Both the position numbers and the translations under genes were made by a program. Below are positions 26,311-35,469 of a DNA stretch of 64,000 bases, piece after piece (the first letter of the stretch is position 1; each line of letters begins with the position of its first letter). The notes below the pieces were generated by a model. The model was not told where the DNA came from and ran no database searches. It saw nothing but the letters and a program-made list of their open reading frames with translations. The DNA is from an uncultured Lachnospiraceae bacterium (GTDB lineage: Bacteria > Bacillota > Clostridia > Lachnospirales > Lachnospiraceae), in contig CAJTVQ010000015.1 in the NCBI GenBank assembly GCA_910579935.1, forward strand, positions 13,904-77,903, written 5' to 3'.

Positions 26311-28176
26311 ATGAGCAAGATTATAGGTATTGACTTAGGAACTACGAATAGCTGCGTGGCAGTTATGGAAGGCGGTAAACCTACGGTTATCGCCAATACA
26401 GAAGGTGCAAGGACCACACCGTCCGTTGTGGCATTTACAAAGACTGGTGAGAGGCTGGTAGGTGAGCCGGCGAAACGTCAGGCTGTAACCAATGCAGATA
26501 AGACGATTGCTTCCATTAAGAGGGATATGGGAACGGACAGGGGCCGTACCATTGATGACAAGAAGTATTCCCCGCAGCAGATTTCGGCAATGATCCTGCA
26601 GAAACTGAAAGCGGATGCAGAGAGTTATCTCGGTGAGAAAGTTTCGGAAGCGGTTATTACCGTTCCTGCATATTTTAACGATGCACAGCGTCAGGCGACG
26701 AAGGACGCGGGCAAGATCGCGGGGCTCGATGTAAAGCGTATTATCAATGAGCCTACGGCAGCAGCTCTGGCATACGGGCTGGATAACGAGAAAGAACAGA
26801 AGATCATGGTATACGACCTGGGCGGCGGTACATTCGATGTTTCCATTATCGAAATCGGCGACGGTGTTATCGAGGTTCTTTCTACAAACGGCGATACACG
26901 TCTGGGCGGTGATGACTTCGATCAGAAGATCATTAACTGGATGCTGGATGAATTTAAGAAAAAAGAAGGCGTTGACCTGTCAAATGACAAGATGGCGCTT
27001 CAGAGATTAAAGGAAGCAGCGGAAAAGGCGAAAAAGGAATTGTCTTCTTCGACTACAACCAATATAAATCTTCCGTTCATTACGGCAACGGCAGAAGGAC
27101 CGAAACATTTTGACATGGATCTGACCAGGGCAAAATTCGACGAGCTGACCCATGATCTGGTGGAAAAAACAGCAATTCCGGTACAGAACGCAATGAAGGA
27201 TGCCGGGCTGTCCAATTCCGATATCGGAAAAGTGTTGCTGGTAGGCGGTTCCACACGTATCCCGGCTGTTCAGGAAAAAGTAAAGCAGCTGACCGGACAC
27301 GAGCCTTCCAAGAGCCTGAATCCGGATGAGTGCGTGGCGCTGGGAGCTTCCATCCAGGGCGGTAAGCTTGCCGGCGATGCAGGTGCGGGAGAAATCCTTC
27401 TTTTGGATGTTACGCCGCTGTCCCTTTCTATTGAGACAATGGGTGGTGTTGCAACCAGACTGATTGAAAGGAATACAACCATTCCGACGAAGAAGAGCCA
27501 GATTTTCTCTACGGCTGCAGACAATCAGACAGCTGTGGATATCAACGTAGTACAGGGTGAAAGACAGTTTGCCAAGGATAATAAATCCCTCGGACAGTTC
27601 AGACTGGACGGTATCCCTCCGGCAATGCGCGGTGTTCCGCAGATTGAGGTTACATTCGATATCGATGCAAACGGTATTGTAAATGTATCTGCCAAAGATT
27701 TGGGAACAGGCAAGGAACAGCATATTACGATTACGGCAGGTTCCAGCATGTCGGATGACGAAATCGATAAGGCAGTAAAAGAAGCCGCAGAATATGAGGC
27801 ACAGGATAAGAAGAGAAAAGAAGCGATTGATACAAGGAACGAAGCGGATTCCTTCGTATTCCAGACCGAAAAGGCTTTGGGCGAAGTGGGGGATAAAATC
27901 GATGCCTCCGCGAAGAGCACGGTGGAAGAAGATTTATCTGCACTGAAGGCAATTCTCGAGAGAACAAAAGATCAGGAAATGTCAGACAGTGATATCGATG
28001 AAATGAAAGCAGCAAAAGAGAAACTGATGACCGATGCGCAGGCGTTGTTTGCAAAGGTATATGAGCAGGCACAGGGTGCAGCAGGTGCAGGCCCCGATAT
28101 GGGAGCGGCAGGTGCAGGTCCGGATATGGGTTCTGCCGCAGATGATGTGGTGGATGGAGATTACCGCGAAGTATAA
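26311..28176 (+). CDS. dnaK: Molecular chaperone DnaK (Hsp70)
   Basis: 621-aa Hsp70 chaperone. The nucleotide-binding domain (1-360) opens with IIGIDLGTTNSCVAVMEGG and contains VYDLGGGTFDVSI and VLLVGGSTRIPAV. The substrate-binding domain (365-510) has LLDVTPLSLSIETMGG, and the lid is followed by a Gly/Ala-rich tail with a repeated AGAGPDMG unit. ATG 26311 is chosen because AGGAGG lies upstream; the TTG at 26305 is not needed. As in other Gram-positive DnaK proteins it lacks the 24-residue insertion of Proteobacteria. Confidence 0.98.
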   Translation: MSKIIGIDLGTTNSCVAVMEGGKPTVIANTEGARTTPSVVAFTKTGERLVGEPAKRQAVTNADKTIASIKRDMGTDRGRTIDDKKYSPQQISAMILQKLKADAESYLGEKVSEAVITVPAYFNDAQRQATKDAGKIAGLDVKRIINEPTAAALAYGLDNEKEQKIMVYDLGGGTFDVSIIEIGDGVIEVLSTNGDTRLGGDDFDQKIINWMLDEFKKKEGVDLSNDKMALQRLKEAAEKAKKELSSSTTTNINLPFITATAEGPKHFDMDLTRAKFDELTHDLVEKTAIPVQNAMKDAGLSNSDIGKVLLVGGSTRIPAVQEKVKQLTGHEPSKSLNPDECVALGASIQGGKLAGDAGAGEILLLDVTPLSLSIETMGGVATRLIERNTTIPTKKSQIFSTAADNQTAVDINVVQGERQFAKDNKSLGQFRLDGIPPAMRGVPQIEVTFDIDANGIVNVSAKDLGTGKEQHITITAGSSMSDDEIDKAVKEAAEYEAQDKKRKEAIDTRNEADSFVFQTEKALGEVGDKIDASAKSTVEEDLSALKAILERTKDQEMSDSDIDEMKAAKEKLMTDAQALFAKVYEQAQGAAGAGPDMGAAGAGPDMGSAADDVVDGDYREV

Positions 28177-28242
28177 GAAGAATGAAAGGCAGGGGTGACG
28201 GGCTCCGGTAAACGGGGCCCTGAAATTTCCCGCTTTCACGTA

Positions 28243-28271
28243 AAAGAATGGTTTGCGGAGAACCATTCTTT
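28243..28271 (+). other. Stem-loop between dnaK and dnaJ
   Basis: Perfect 11-bp stem AAAGAATGGTT / AACCATTCTTT with loop TGCGGAG, extended outward by GTAA / TTAC. There is no long T-tract. It probably lowers read-through or sets the dnaK to dnaJ mRNA ratio. Confidence 0.65.
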
Positions 28272-28329
28272 CTGTTACGTTATGGAGTGGTATGAGGAAC
28301 AGATAAAACAAAGTTAGAAGGAGTCAGTT

Positions 28330-29490
28330 ATGGCAGAGCAGAAAAGAGACTACTACGAGGTACTCGGAGTAGAGAAAAATGCAGATGAAGCTGCAATAAA
28401 AAAAGCATACCGAGTTCTGGCCAAGAAATATCATCCCGACATGAATCCGGGCGATAAGGAGGCAGAAAAGAAATTCAAAGAAGCCTCGGAAGCGTATGCC
28501 GTACTTAGCGATCCGGAAAAGAAACGTCAGTATGACCAGTATGGTCATGCAGCCTTTGAAGGCGGGGCCGGCGGTTTCGGCGGTTTCGATTTCAACGGCG
28601 CGGATTTCAGTGATATTTTCGGAGATATATTTGGTGATTTCTTTGGCGGCGGACGCAGGGGCAGCAGAGGGGGCAGCGGCCCCATGAAAGGCGCGAATAT
28701 CCGTACCAGTGTGCGCATTACTTTTGAAGAGGCTGTGTTTGGCGTGGAGAAAGAGCTGGAACTTACTTTAAAGGATGAGTGTACATCCTGTCATGGTACC
28801 GGCGCAAAGCCGGGAACCAGCCCCGAAACCTGTCCGAAGTGCGGCGGTAAGGGCCAGGTGGTATTTACCCAGCCGTCTTTCTTTGGTACGGTGAGAAATG
28901 TGCAGACCTGTCCGGATTGTAACGGAACCGGTAAGGTGATCAAGGATAAATGTCCGGATTGTAACGGAAGCGGATATATTGCAAACAAAAAGAAGATTCA
29001 GGTATCTATTCCGGCAGGCATTGATAACGGGCAGAGCGTCCGGATCAGGGACAAAGGAGAGCCGGGAAGCAACGGCGGGCCGAGAGGCGACCTGCTTGTT
29101 GAGGTAATAGTCGGCAGGCATCCGATTTTCCAGCGCCAGGATTATAATATATATTCTACCGTGTCGGTATCATTTGCAGTAGCGGCGCTGGGCGGTGAGA
29201 TTGTGATCGATACCGTGGACGGCAGGGTGATTTATGACGTAAAGGCCGGAACGCAGACCGATACGAAAGTGCGCCTGAAAGGAAAGGGCGTGCCTACCCT
29301 GAGGAACAAGGACGTGCACGGCGACCATTATGTGACCCTTGTGGTGCAGGTGCCCGATAAGCTGTCCCATGAAGCGAAAGAACTGCTGAAGAAATTCGAT
29401 GCAGAGACGGGAGATACCCTCAATGCAGCTAAGAACAGCAGTTCGGACGGAAGCGAAACGAAAGATAAGAAAAAGAAATTTTGGAAATAG
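28330..29490 (+). CDS. dnaJ: Molecular chaperone DnaJ (Hsp40)
   Basis: 386-aa type I J-protein that stimulates the DnaK ATPase. The J-domain (1-70) carries the HPD motif in KYHPDMNPG; a Gly/Phe-rich region follows (75-120, GGFGGFDF). The zinc-finger domain (about 145-220) has four CxxCxGxG repeats: CTSCHGTG, CPKCGGKG, CPDCNGTG and CPDCNGSG. The C-terminal substrate-binding domains are complete. It is the last gene of the heat-shock operon, ending at the terminators near 29500-29583. Confidence 0.98.
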   Translation: MAEQKRDYYEVLGVEKNADEAAIKKAYRVLAKKYHPDMNPGDKEAEKKFKEASEAYAVLSDPEKKRQYDQYGHAAFEGGAGGFGGFDFNGADFSDIFGDIFGDFFGGGRRGSRGGSGPMKGANIRTSVRITFEEAVFGVEKELELTLKDECTSCHGTGAKPGTSPETCPKCGGKGQVVFTQPSFFGTVRNVQTCPDCNGTGKVIKDKCPDCNGSGYIANKKKIQVSIPAGIDNGQSVRIRDKGEPGSNGGPRGDLLVEVIVGRHPIFQRQDYNIYSTVSVSFAVAALGGEIVIDTVDGRVIYDVKAGTQTDTKVRLKGKGVPTLRNKDVHGDHYVTLVVQVPDKLSHEAKELLKKFDAETGDTLNAAKNSSSDGSETKDKKKKFWK

Positions 29491-29501
29491 AATGGCAGAA
29501 G

Positions 29502-29583
29502 ATTGTTCCGCTAAGCAGGGAACAATAGCGCTCAGTGAAATTGAAGTGCGGACACATGGAGTTTGATGTGTCCGCACTTTGAA
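29502..29583. terminator. Bidirectional terminator between dnaJ and the DUF3048 gene
   Basis: Two hairpins: ATTGTTCC / GGGAACAAT (29502-29526), then a strong 14-bp perfect stem AAGTGCGGACACAT / ATGTGTCCGCACTT (29544-29579) flanked by A and T runs. The genes converge here, so it can serve both strands. Confidence 0.85.
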
Positions 29584-29600
29584 AGCTCTGTAATAAAAAG

Positions 29601-30845
29601 TTATTGATATTCCACAAATTCTTCATATTCATCCCAAATGTTGCAAATCCAGGTCTTTCCCTGATTGAAAATGATTTCATCTCCGTTTTTATCATAGAAT
29701 TTTGCAGGGGTAGCATCGCCGTCATAGCGTTCCCATGTTCCTTCTATTACTTTGCCGTTCGTGAATACCAGGACTTTGCCTTCGCCATGAACCCCGAAAG
29801 CCAGATAATCTTTTTTGTCCCGTACCTCGCCGTGGCAGTACTGGAATACTACGTTGGAAACGGTAAGCTGACTGTTGTCGTATTCATCCATCTGTCTTTT
29901 TCCATCCTGATAGCGGTAATAAAGATGGTCCTTTTCATTGTATTCAAAATAGGGATTGTATACACCGTATCCGCCCTGATTGGCAGTACGCCCTCCCGGA
30001 TAGATGGAAACGGCATCCTTTTCCTCTGCATATTCAGCACGAAAATCGTCATCCACAAAGGTAAAGGGCGGAACATGATCGTTATCGTAGTTTGTTTCAT
30101 ATTTTTGCCGTTTGATTGCTTTTTCCAGTCCGTCGATGAACAGATAGCCTGTAAACTCGGTGGCGTATCCCGGACGGCTGATTCGTCCGAAAGCCTCGTC
30201 CGACGGATTGTGGATGCCGACTACTGCGGCGCTGATATTCTGAACCGTGTCCCGGCTGAGCAGCTCTTCCACATAAGGACGCGCCAGTCCCCAGTTGCAG
30301 TAAATCGCTTCATAGCCCATGGCGACATATACGAAATAGTCGCGGCTGCTTCGTATCGGGCCTATATGGTCCAAATCGTCATAGTTTTCAAAAACAGCCA
30401 TAAGGCGTGTGATCCGGCCTTCCACCGGCGCTTCATAGATGACAGCCGCTTTGGACAGTCCGTACTGGGGCATGGCCGGAGCGTTGTTGGGAATCATTAC
30501 GGCAATGGGCCGGCGTTCTGCTTTGTCTTTATCCAGCCATTCTCCGGTGAGATAACTCTGAATCTTTCCGCCAACTGTTTTCCGCGTCTCTATAATCGGG
30601 ATACTGTCTTCTTCTGTTTCTTCCGACTCGCTTTCTTTCGTTTCTGACAAAACGGATTCCTCGGGAAATGTCTGTTCAGAAACTTCGGGAGGCGCCTCGT
30701 TTACTTCACCTAACGGCAGTTCGTCCGCAGCGTTGTTTCCGCAGCCGCTTAAAAGAAGAGAACCGGAAAGAACCGCCGTACATATCATACTTATTGAAAA
30801 TAGATATTTTATTTGTCTGTTTTCCATTTGTTTCTTCCTCGCCAA
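29601..30845 (-). CDS. DUF3048 (YerB-like) lipoprotein
   Basis: 414-aa surface lipoprotein. The signal peptide ends in a lipobox, SLLLSGCGNN, with Cys at about residue 35; a Glu/Ser-rich spacer (40-85) follows. The DUF3048 N-terminal domain (about 100-240) contains RRPIAVMIPNN, the segment IGPIRSSRDYFV and a C-terminal DUF3048_C part with WICNIW. YerB-type proteins are widespread in Firmicutes and of unknown function, with a cell-envelope role often supposed. It is convergent with dnaJ and monocistronic by layout. Confidence 0.88.
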   Translation of the reverse strand: MARKKQMENRQIKYLFSISMICTAVLSGSLLLSGCGNNAADELPLGEVNEAPPEVSEQTFPEESVLSETKESESEETEEDSIPIIETRKTVGGKIQSYLTGEWLDKDKAERRPIAVMIPNNAPAMPQYGLSKAAVIYEAPVEGRITRLMAVFENYDDLDHIGPIRSSRDYFVYVAMGYEAIYCNWGLARPYVEELLSRDTVQNISAAVVGIHNPSDEAFGRISRPGYATEFTGYLFIDGLEKAIKRQKYETNYDNDHVPPFTFVDDDFRAEYAEEKDAVSIYPGGRTANQGGYGVYNPYFEYNEKDHLYYRYQDGKRQMDEYDNSQLTVSNVVFQYCHGEVRDKKDYLAFGVHGEGKVLVFTNGKVIEGTWERYDGDATPAKFYDKNGDEIIFNQGKTWICNIWDEYEEFVEYQ

Positions 30846-31002
30846 TTTTCATTTATATTCTATATTTTCCATCCTTTATATCTGCAGAATATGACTCGTA
30901 GAATATTATAAAATAAAAAGTCGGCTTTTGTCTATGCAGTAATTTTCCCATAACAGTAAATTAATGTTACAATAGAAAATTTTATATAGTATGTCTGTCA
31001 GG

Positions 31003-31251
31003 TCAGGAAGAGCGGTTAATGTCTTTGATGACGGCAAGCAGATGCTGTGCCTGTGGACCTGTCAGTTTCTGGATTTCCTTTATCAATTCTCCGGTATAAT
31101 AAAAATTATTTTGGTCAATGTCAAAAAAATCTTTTGGTGAAATCTGAAAATAATCATAAATATAAAAAAACAGGGAAAGAGAAGGCAGGGATACATTTTT
31201 TTCTAATCGGAGCTGTTCTATCCTTTGGGCGAACAATTTTTCGTCATACAT
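31003..31251 (-). CDS. XRE-type regulator with the HTH core deleted
   Basis: 82 aa. The first 20 residues (FAQRIEQLRLEKNVS) match the start of a family of small Lachnospiraceae XRE regulators; the next residues (LPSLSLFFYIYDYFQISPKDFFD) match the part after the recognition helix. The intervening 20-25 residues that hold helices 2 and 3 of the HTH are absent, and the frame is kept across the junction. It cannot bind DNA in the usual way. It is best regarded as a degraded gene, though it is translatable. It sits head to head with another truncated gene, which suggests a deletion event here. Confidence 0.55.
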   Translation of the reverse strand: MYDEKLFAQRIEQLRLEKNVSLPSLSLFFYIYDYFQISPKDFFDIDQNNFYYTGELIKEIQKLTGPQAQHLLAVIKDINRSS

Positions 31252-31254
31252 ATG

Positions 31255-31461
31255 AATGGATTTAATTTATCCAATGTATTGATTTCCGCTATTTATGAGA
31301 AAAAGAAAGTATTATATGTACCGATAACGTTCCGCCCGCGTCAGGGAGGCGTAAATTCCATTAATTTGAAAAAAATATGCGGCATAGGTATACAGGCAAT
31401 GAAAGATTTCGCAGTTTTGAACAGAGTTTTGGAAAAGGCAGGGAGGAATTATCATGAATAG
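31255..31461 (+). pseudogene. C-terminal fragment of a GT2 glycosyltransferase
   Basis: About 68 codons matching the end of a DPM1-like family 2 glycosyltransferase: FNLSNVLISAIYEKKKVLYV, ITFRPRQGGVNSINLKKI and the basic tail. The catalytic N-terminal domain is missing; similarity starts right next to the truncated XRE gene. The stop codon overlaps the ATG of the membrane protein gene (ATGA), showing that the intact gene was once translationally coupled to it. Confidence 0.7.
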
Positions 31462-33610
31462 CAGTAAGCGGTGGAAGTTATGGTGCTGTGCGGTCATGGG
31501 AATCATGCTGTGGTCGGCGGGACTTTATAAAATGGACGGAAGGCTGACTTATATTGAAAGGAGCCGCATCAATGAGGAAAGCGTGCAGAGTATAGCGGTT
31601 ACGGATCATGAGACGGTGCTGGAGCAGGAATTTTCCATGCCTTATGAACTGTTTTGGGGTGTGGAGATAAAAATAGGTACATACGGAAGAAACAACAATT
31701 CTTTCTGGAAGGTGAAGCTAAAAGAAACGGAAAACGGCAGGAATGTTTATGCGTGGGACTGCAATGCCAGTCAGATATCGGATGGGGAATACTATAAATT
31801 CAATGTAAAAAGTCCGGTTCACGTGAAGCAGGGACAGAGCTATACAATAGAGGTCTGCTCAGAGGATGCTACCGGGAATTCGGCGCTTGCATTTTATATT
31901 TCCGGAACCGATGTATACGAAGGAGGCAGTTTGTACCTGGATGGCCGGCAGCAGGAAGGAGATCTCTGTATGCGGATTACCGGCGGGGAAAAGGATGGTT
32001 TCTGGAGCGGTCTGTATCTGGCAGTGACCCTTCTGCTGTCAGGGACAGCAGCGTGGTGCGTGCGCATGGCGCGTCAGGGAAAATCTGCACGCACATTGGC
32101 GGAAGCGGCAGGAACAGCCTGTCTGTATCTGTTCTTTATGTATCTGTTTTCGAGAAACAATATGGGAACTTTCACCGATGAGTGTGACAATATACGGGGC
32201 GGTATGCTGATCGCAAAAGGAAGTGTGCTTTATAGGGATTATTATACCCAGCATACGCCGCTCGGTTATTATCTGTGCGGTATTTTTGCCTTTTTGGGGG
32301 CAGGAAGCATACAGCAGTTCCGGCTGCTGTATTATATACTGATGTCTGCGGTATGGGGAGGGCTGTATTACAGGCACAGCGCTTATTTCGGGCGGCTTAG
32401 AATGCTGCTTTTGCCGCTGGCACAGATTTGGATCACCATGCCTATGTTCTTTCAGGCGTCGAAGATTCTTGGGGACAATATACAGGGAATCTGTATGGTG
32501 GCTTTGGCCATGGAATTTATGCGGTATTGGGAAGATGAGGAGCTGGGAAGAAGCAGATGCCTGATTGCGGCAGCCTGCATATTCTTAAGCATTGCTTCGG
32601 CTTTTGTAAGTGTATTTGCCCTTGTGCCGGTTGCGGCGGGTGTATTGATAAAGGAGGTTCTGATTTGGAAGAGAAACGGCGGATGCAGTTTACGCAGCTG
32701 CGTCCGCAGGTATGGCTGTCTGATGGGAGCGACGGCGGCGCCTTTTGCGGTTACGCTGCTCTATTTTACATATCATCATGCAGCGGGGCAGATGTACCGG
32801 ATGGCATATCAGTTTAATACAATGGTTTATAACCGGTATCAGGACGGTCAGTACGGAAAGGTAAAGTGGAAGCCGTTTTTTCTTGGAATAAAGAACTATT
32901 TTGAGATGATCAGCAGTAATTTCAATTCGGTCATTACTGCAGGAGGAAACGATACGGCGGTCATTCAGCTGCTGATCGGGGTTACGGCCGTAGCGGTGCT
33001 GCTTTTCTGGGGAACCGGAATGAAAAAGAGAGAGGACATGATAGCGGCGATTGCATTGTTTCTATGTTTGTGCTGGAATGGGACAAGGAGCGGGACAGAT
33101 TTTCATGCAGCTGCTTTATGGGATTTGGCAATTGCGGTCATTTTTCTGGCAGGTGCGCGCGGGAACGGATATGGAAAATGGAAAGAGAAAAAGCCGGCGG
33201 TATTTGCAGCGGCAGCACTGGGATGCTATATCCTCCAGCCTTATGCGGCAACAGTGGCGGATCATGTCGTATATCATCCGGAGATTGTGGATGGTGTGGA
33301 TGAAGCGGTGGCAGCCATGACTGTTCCGGGGGAAAAGATTTTTATTGATGCTTATAAGCATGATTCCATTTACCTCATGTATAAAGAGAGGTATCCGGTA
33401 AACAGAAACTGTTATCTGCTGCCCTGGTATATGGATTGGTTTGAACAGGATACCATAGACGATCTGGAAGCAAATATGCCGAACATACTCGTTTACCAGC
33501 CGGAATCGGAAATTTATCCGGCGGCGGAAATCTGTCCGCTGCTGGATCAGGTCATACGGACCCATTATGAAAGCCTGGGGGAGGGTGCAGCTGTATGGAA
33601 GTTAAAGTGA
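31454..33610 (+). CDS. Polytopic membrane protein, probable GT-C glycosyltransferase
   Basis: 718 aa. A first TM near residues 10-27 is followed by a beta-rich extracellular segment (about 30-175), then about eight to ten hydrophobic helices. The loop after the second helix contains FTDECDNIRGGMLIAKG and YRDYYTQHTPLGYYLCG: an acidic DE pair followed by YRDY..HTP, as in ArnT/PMT-like glycosyltransferases that use polyprenyl-phosphate sugars. The C-terminal region is soluble. The upstream partner GT2 gene, which would make the polyprenyl-linked donor, is truncated here. The acceptor is unknown. The start overlaps the previous stop. Confidence 0.65.
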   Translation: MNSSKRWKLWCCAVMGIMLWSAGLYKMDGRLTYIERSRINEESVQSIAVTDHETVLEQEFSMPYELFWGVEIKIGTYGRNNNSFWKVKLKETENGRNVYAWDCNASQISDGEYYKFNVKSPVHVKQGQSYTIEVCSEDATGNSALAFYISGTDVYEGGSLYLDGRQQEGDLCMRITGGEKDGFWSGLYLAVTLLLSGTAAWCVRMARQGKSARTLAEAAGTACLYLFFMYLFSRNNMGTFTDECDNIRGGMLIAKGSVLYRDYYTQHTPLGYYLCGIFAFLGAGSIQQFRLLYYILMSAVWGGLYYRHSAYFGRLRMLLLPLAQIWITMPMFFQASKILGDNIQGICMVALAMEFMRYWEDEELGRSRCLIAAACIFLSIASAFVSVFALVPVAAGVLIKEVLIWKRNGGCSLRSCVRRYGCLMGATAAPFAVTLLYFTYHHAAGQMYRMAYQFNTMVYNRYQDGQYGKVKWKPFFLGIKNYFEMISSNFNSVITAGGNDTAVIQLLIGVTAVAVLLFWGTGMKKREDMIAAIALFLCLCWNGTRSGTDFHAAALWDLAIAVIFLAGARGNGYGKWKEKKPAVFAAAALGCYILQPYAATVADHVVYHPEIVDGVDEAVAAMTVPGEKIFIDAYKHDSIYLMYKERYPVNRNCYLLPWYMDWFEQDTIDDLEANMPNILVYQPESEIYPAAEICPLLDQVIRTHYESLGEGAAVWKLK

Positions 33611-33613
33611 TGC

Positions 33614-33642
33614 TTTACAAATCCTATATTCTGTGATATAAC
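33614..33642 (+). promoter_or_regulatory. Promoter of the folT transcript
   Basis: TTTACA at 33614-33619, a 17-nt spacer and TATAAC at 33637-33642, about 33 bp before the riboswitch aptamer. Confidence 0.6.
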
Positions 33643-33674
33643 AAACATGTTCCTGATAAACAGAATATTTTCAT

Positions 33675-33776
33675 AGCAGAGTAGAAATCTGTGCGTTAAG
33701 TGCCATATGAACAGGGAGTTGTCATACGGACGAAAAGCCTTTGTGCTTGCGATACAGGATTCGCATCCCGCTGCTG
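33675..33776 (+). ncRNA. Tetrahydrofolate (THF) riboswitch
   Basis: The leader matches the THF riboswitch: paired ends AGCAG / CTGCT, GAGTAGA near the 5' side, the conserved GCGTTAAGTG block at 33703-33712, an internal GGGAGTTGTC, and ATTCGCATCCCGCTGCT near the 3' side. The known class binds reduced folates and controls folate uptake and synthesis genes. The gene directly downstream encodes the folate transporter component FolT, which agrees fully. Identification is by consensus recognition; no covariance scoring was run. Confidence 0.87.
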
Positions 33777-33791
33777 CATACGGGTCGTTCA

Positions 33792-33838
33792 CGCCTCCTT
33801 TATGTAGTTAGGAAAACTGCTAGGAAGGAGGCTTTTTT
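33792..33838 (+). terminator. Riboswitch expression platform: terminator that also holds the SD
   Basis: Stem GCCTCCTT / AAGGAGGC with an inner GTAGTT / AACTGC stem, followed by six T. The 3' arm AAGGAGG is also the ribosome binding site for folT, 8 nt before its ATG. The hairpin could therefore stop transcription or mask the SD when folate is bound. Confidence 0.8.
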
Positions 33839-34414
33839 ATGAAAAAAATCATAAGTATTTACAGCAATTCATGGAAAGAACTTTTCGTCACAAAAAACAT
33901 AGTCTTATGCGGCCTGATGGCTGCGCTGGCAGTAATTTTAAGCATGGTGGCATCCATAGATGTGGGGCCATATATCCGAATCGGTTTTTCGGGGCTTCCG
34001 AACCGTATTGTGGAATGCCTGTTCGGTCCGGTGGCAGGGTGCCTGTTCGGCGGTATGCTGGATATCCTGAAATACATGTTAAAGCCTTCCGGCCCTTTTT
34101 TCTTTGGTTTCACTTTTAATGTCATGCTGGCAGGGCTGATATACGGGACGATACTTTATCAGAAGCCGGTCACGGTGAAACGGATCGTGGCGGCGGAATT
34201 TCTTACGAAGCTGACGGTAAACTGCCTGCTGAACACGCTTTGGATTTCCATGCTGTATGGAAAAGGATTTTTTGTGCTTTTGCCGCTGCGGGTGCTGAAA
34301 AACGCGATCATGCTGCCGATTGACAGCTGCATTTTATATTTTACACTGACATATATGAAAAAGATCCTGCGGTATTTGGACGGATACAGCAGGAAGAAGA
34401 AGTTTTCGGCCTGA
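33839..34414 (+). CDS. folT: Folate ECF transporter S component FolT
   Basis: 191-aa membrane substrate-binding subunit of an energy-coupling-factor vitamin importer, about six helices. Family features are the N-terminal LCGLMAALAVILSM helix, YIRIGFSGLPNRIVECLFGP (the arginine-containing folate-pocket loop, R in PNR) and GMLDILKYMLKPSGPFFFGF. It needs a shared EcfA-EcfA'-EcfT module encoded elsewhere. A THF riboswitch lies immediately upstream, giving strong support for folate. The following prmA gene is 41 bp downstream. Confidence 0.9.
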   Translation: MKKIISIYSNSWKELFVTKNIVLCGLMAALAVILSMVASIDVGPYIRIGFSGLPNRIVECLFGPVAGCLFGGMLDILKYMLKPSGPFFFGFTFNVMLAGLIYGTILYQKPVTVKRIVAAEFLTKLTVNCLLNTLWISMLYGKGFFVLLPLRVLKNAIMLPIDSCILYFTLTYMKKILRYLDGYSRKKKFSA

Positions 34415-34455
34415 GTAACCGGAATAAAAAGCGGAACTGGAATGAGGTATTACAT

Positions 34456-35442
34456 ATGAAGTGGACAAAGTTCAGGATAAAGACATTGACGGAAGCCGAG
34501 GATATCATTATCAGCACCTTATACGATATCGGTCTGGAGGGCGCTCAGATTGAGGACAAGGTGCCTCTGACGGCGGCGGAAAAGGAGCAGATGTTTGTGG
34601 ATATCCTTCCGGAGACACAGGAGGATGACGGCATTGCATATTTAAGTTTTTTTGTAGAGGAACAGGAAGACGGAAAACTGAATCTTGGCGGAGAGAGAGT
34701 GGAGACAGGGGAAATCCTGGAGCGTGTGAAGCAGGAACTGGAAGAACTCCGGATGTTTGCGGATATCGGGGAAGGGTCTGTAACAATCGACGAGACAGAG
34801 GACATTGACTGGATCAATAACTGGAAACAATATTTCCATCAGTTCTATATTGATGACATACTCGTCATACCCTCCTGGGAAGAAGTAAAAGAAGAAGATA
34901 AGGGGAAAATGACTCTCCATATCGACCCGGGAACTGCTTTTGGAACAGGGATGCATGAGACGACGCAGCTCTGTATCCGTCAGTTAAGAAAACATATAAC
35001 GCCGGAAAGCAGAATTCTGGATGTGGGAACGGGAAGCGGAATCCTTGCCATTTTGTCACTGATGTTCGGGGCGAAAGAGGCAGTGGGGACGGATCTGGAT
35101 CCCTGTGCGGTCGAAGCAGTGAAGGAGAATATGGAGGCAAACCATATCGGTCCAGATAAGTTCCGGGTGATGATCGGCAATATCATTACGGAACGGGAGG
35201 TTCAGGACAGGGTCGGCTATGAGCGCTATGACATAGTGGCAGCTAACATTTTAGCGGATGTACTCGTGCCGCTGACGCCGGTGATCTTTCATCAGCTGAA
35301 ATCCGGCGGAATCTATATCACATCGGGAATTATTGACGATAAAGAAAAGACCGTAGTGGAAGCGGTTCGGGCGGCAGGATTTAAAATACTGGAAGTGACA
35401 TATCAGGGTGAGTGGGTCTCCGTGACGGCTCAGAAAATATGA
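34456..35442 (+). CDS. prmA: Ribosomal protein L11 methyltransferase PrmA
   Basis: 328-aa SAM-dependent methyltransferase that methylates L11. The N-terminal substrate-recognition domain (1-130) is followed by the Rossmann domain with motif I LDVGTGSGILAI, the upstream DPGTAFGTGMHETTQLC block and the NILADVLV post-motif, all characteristic of PrmA. It is followed after 27 bp by rsmE, an arrangement conserved across Firmicutes, often downstream of dnaJ. Confidence 0.96.
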   Translation: MKWTKFRIKTLTEAEDIIISTLYDIGLEGAQIEDKVPLTAAEKEQMFVDILPETQEDDGIAYLSFFVEEQEDGKLNLGGERVETGEILERVKQELEELRMFADIGEGSVTIDETEDIDWINNWKQYFHQFYIDDILVIPSWEEVKEEDKGKMTLHIDPGTAFGTGMHETTQLCIRQLRKHITPESRILDVGTGSGILAILSLMFGAKEAVGTDLDPCAVEAVKENMEANHIGPDKFRVMIGNIITEREVQDRVGYERYDIVAANILADVLVPLTPVIFHQLKSGGIYITSGIIDDKEKTVVEAVRAAGFKILEVTYQGEWVSVTAQKI

Positions 35443-35469
35443 AAATAATGCGCGAACAGGAATTGGGAG

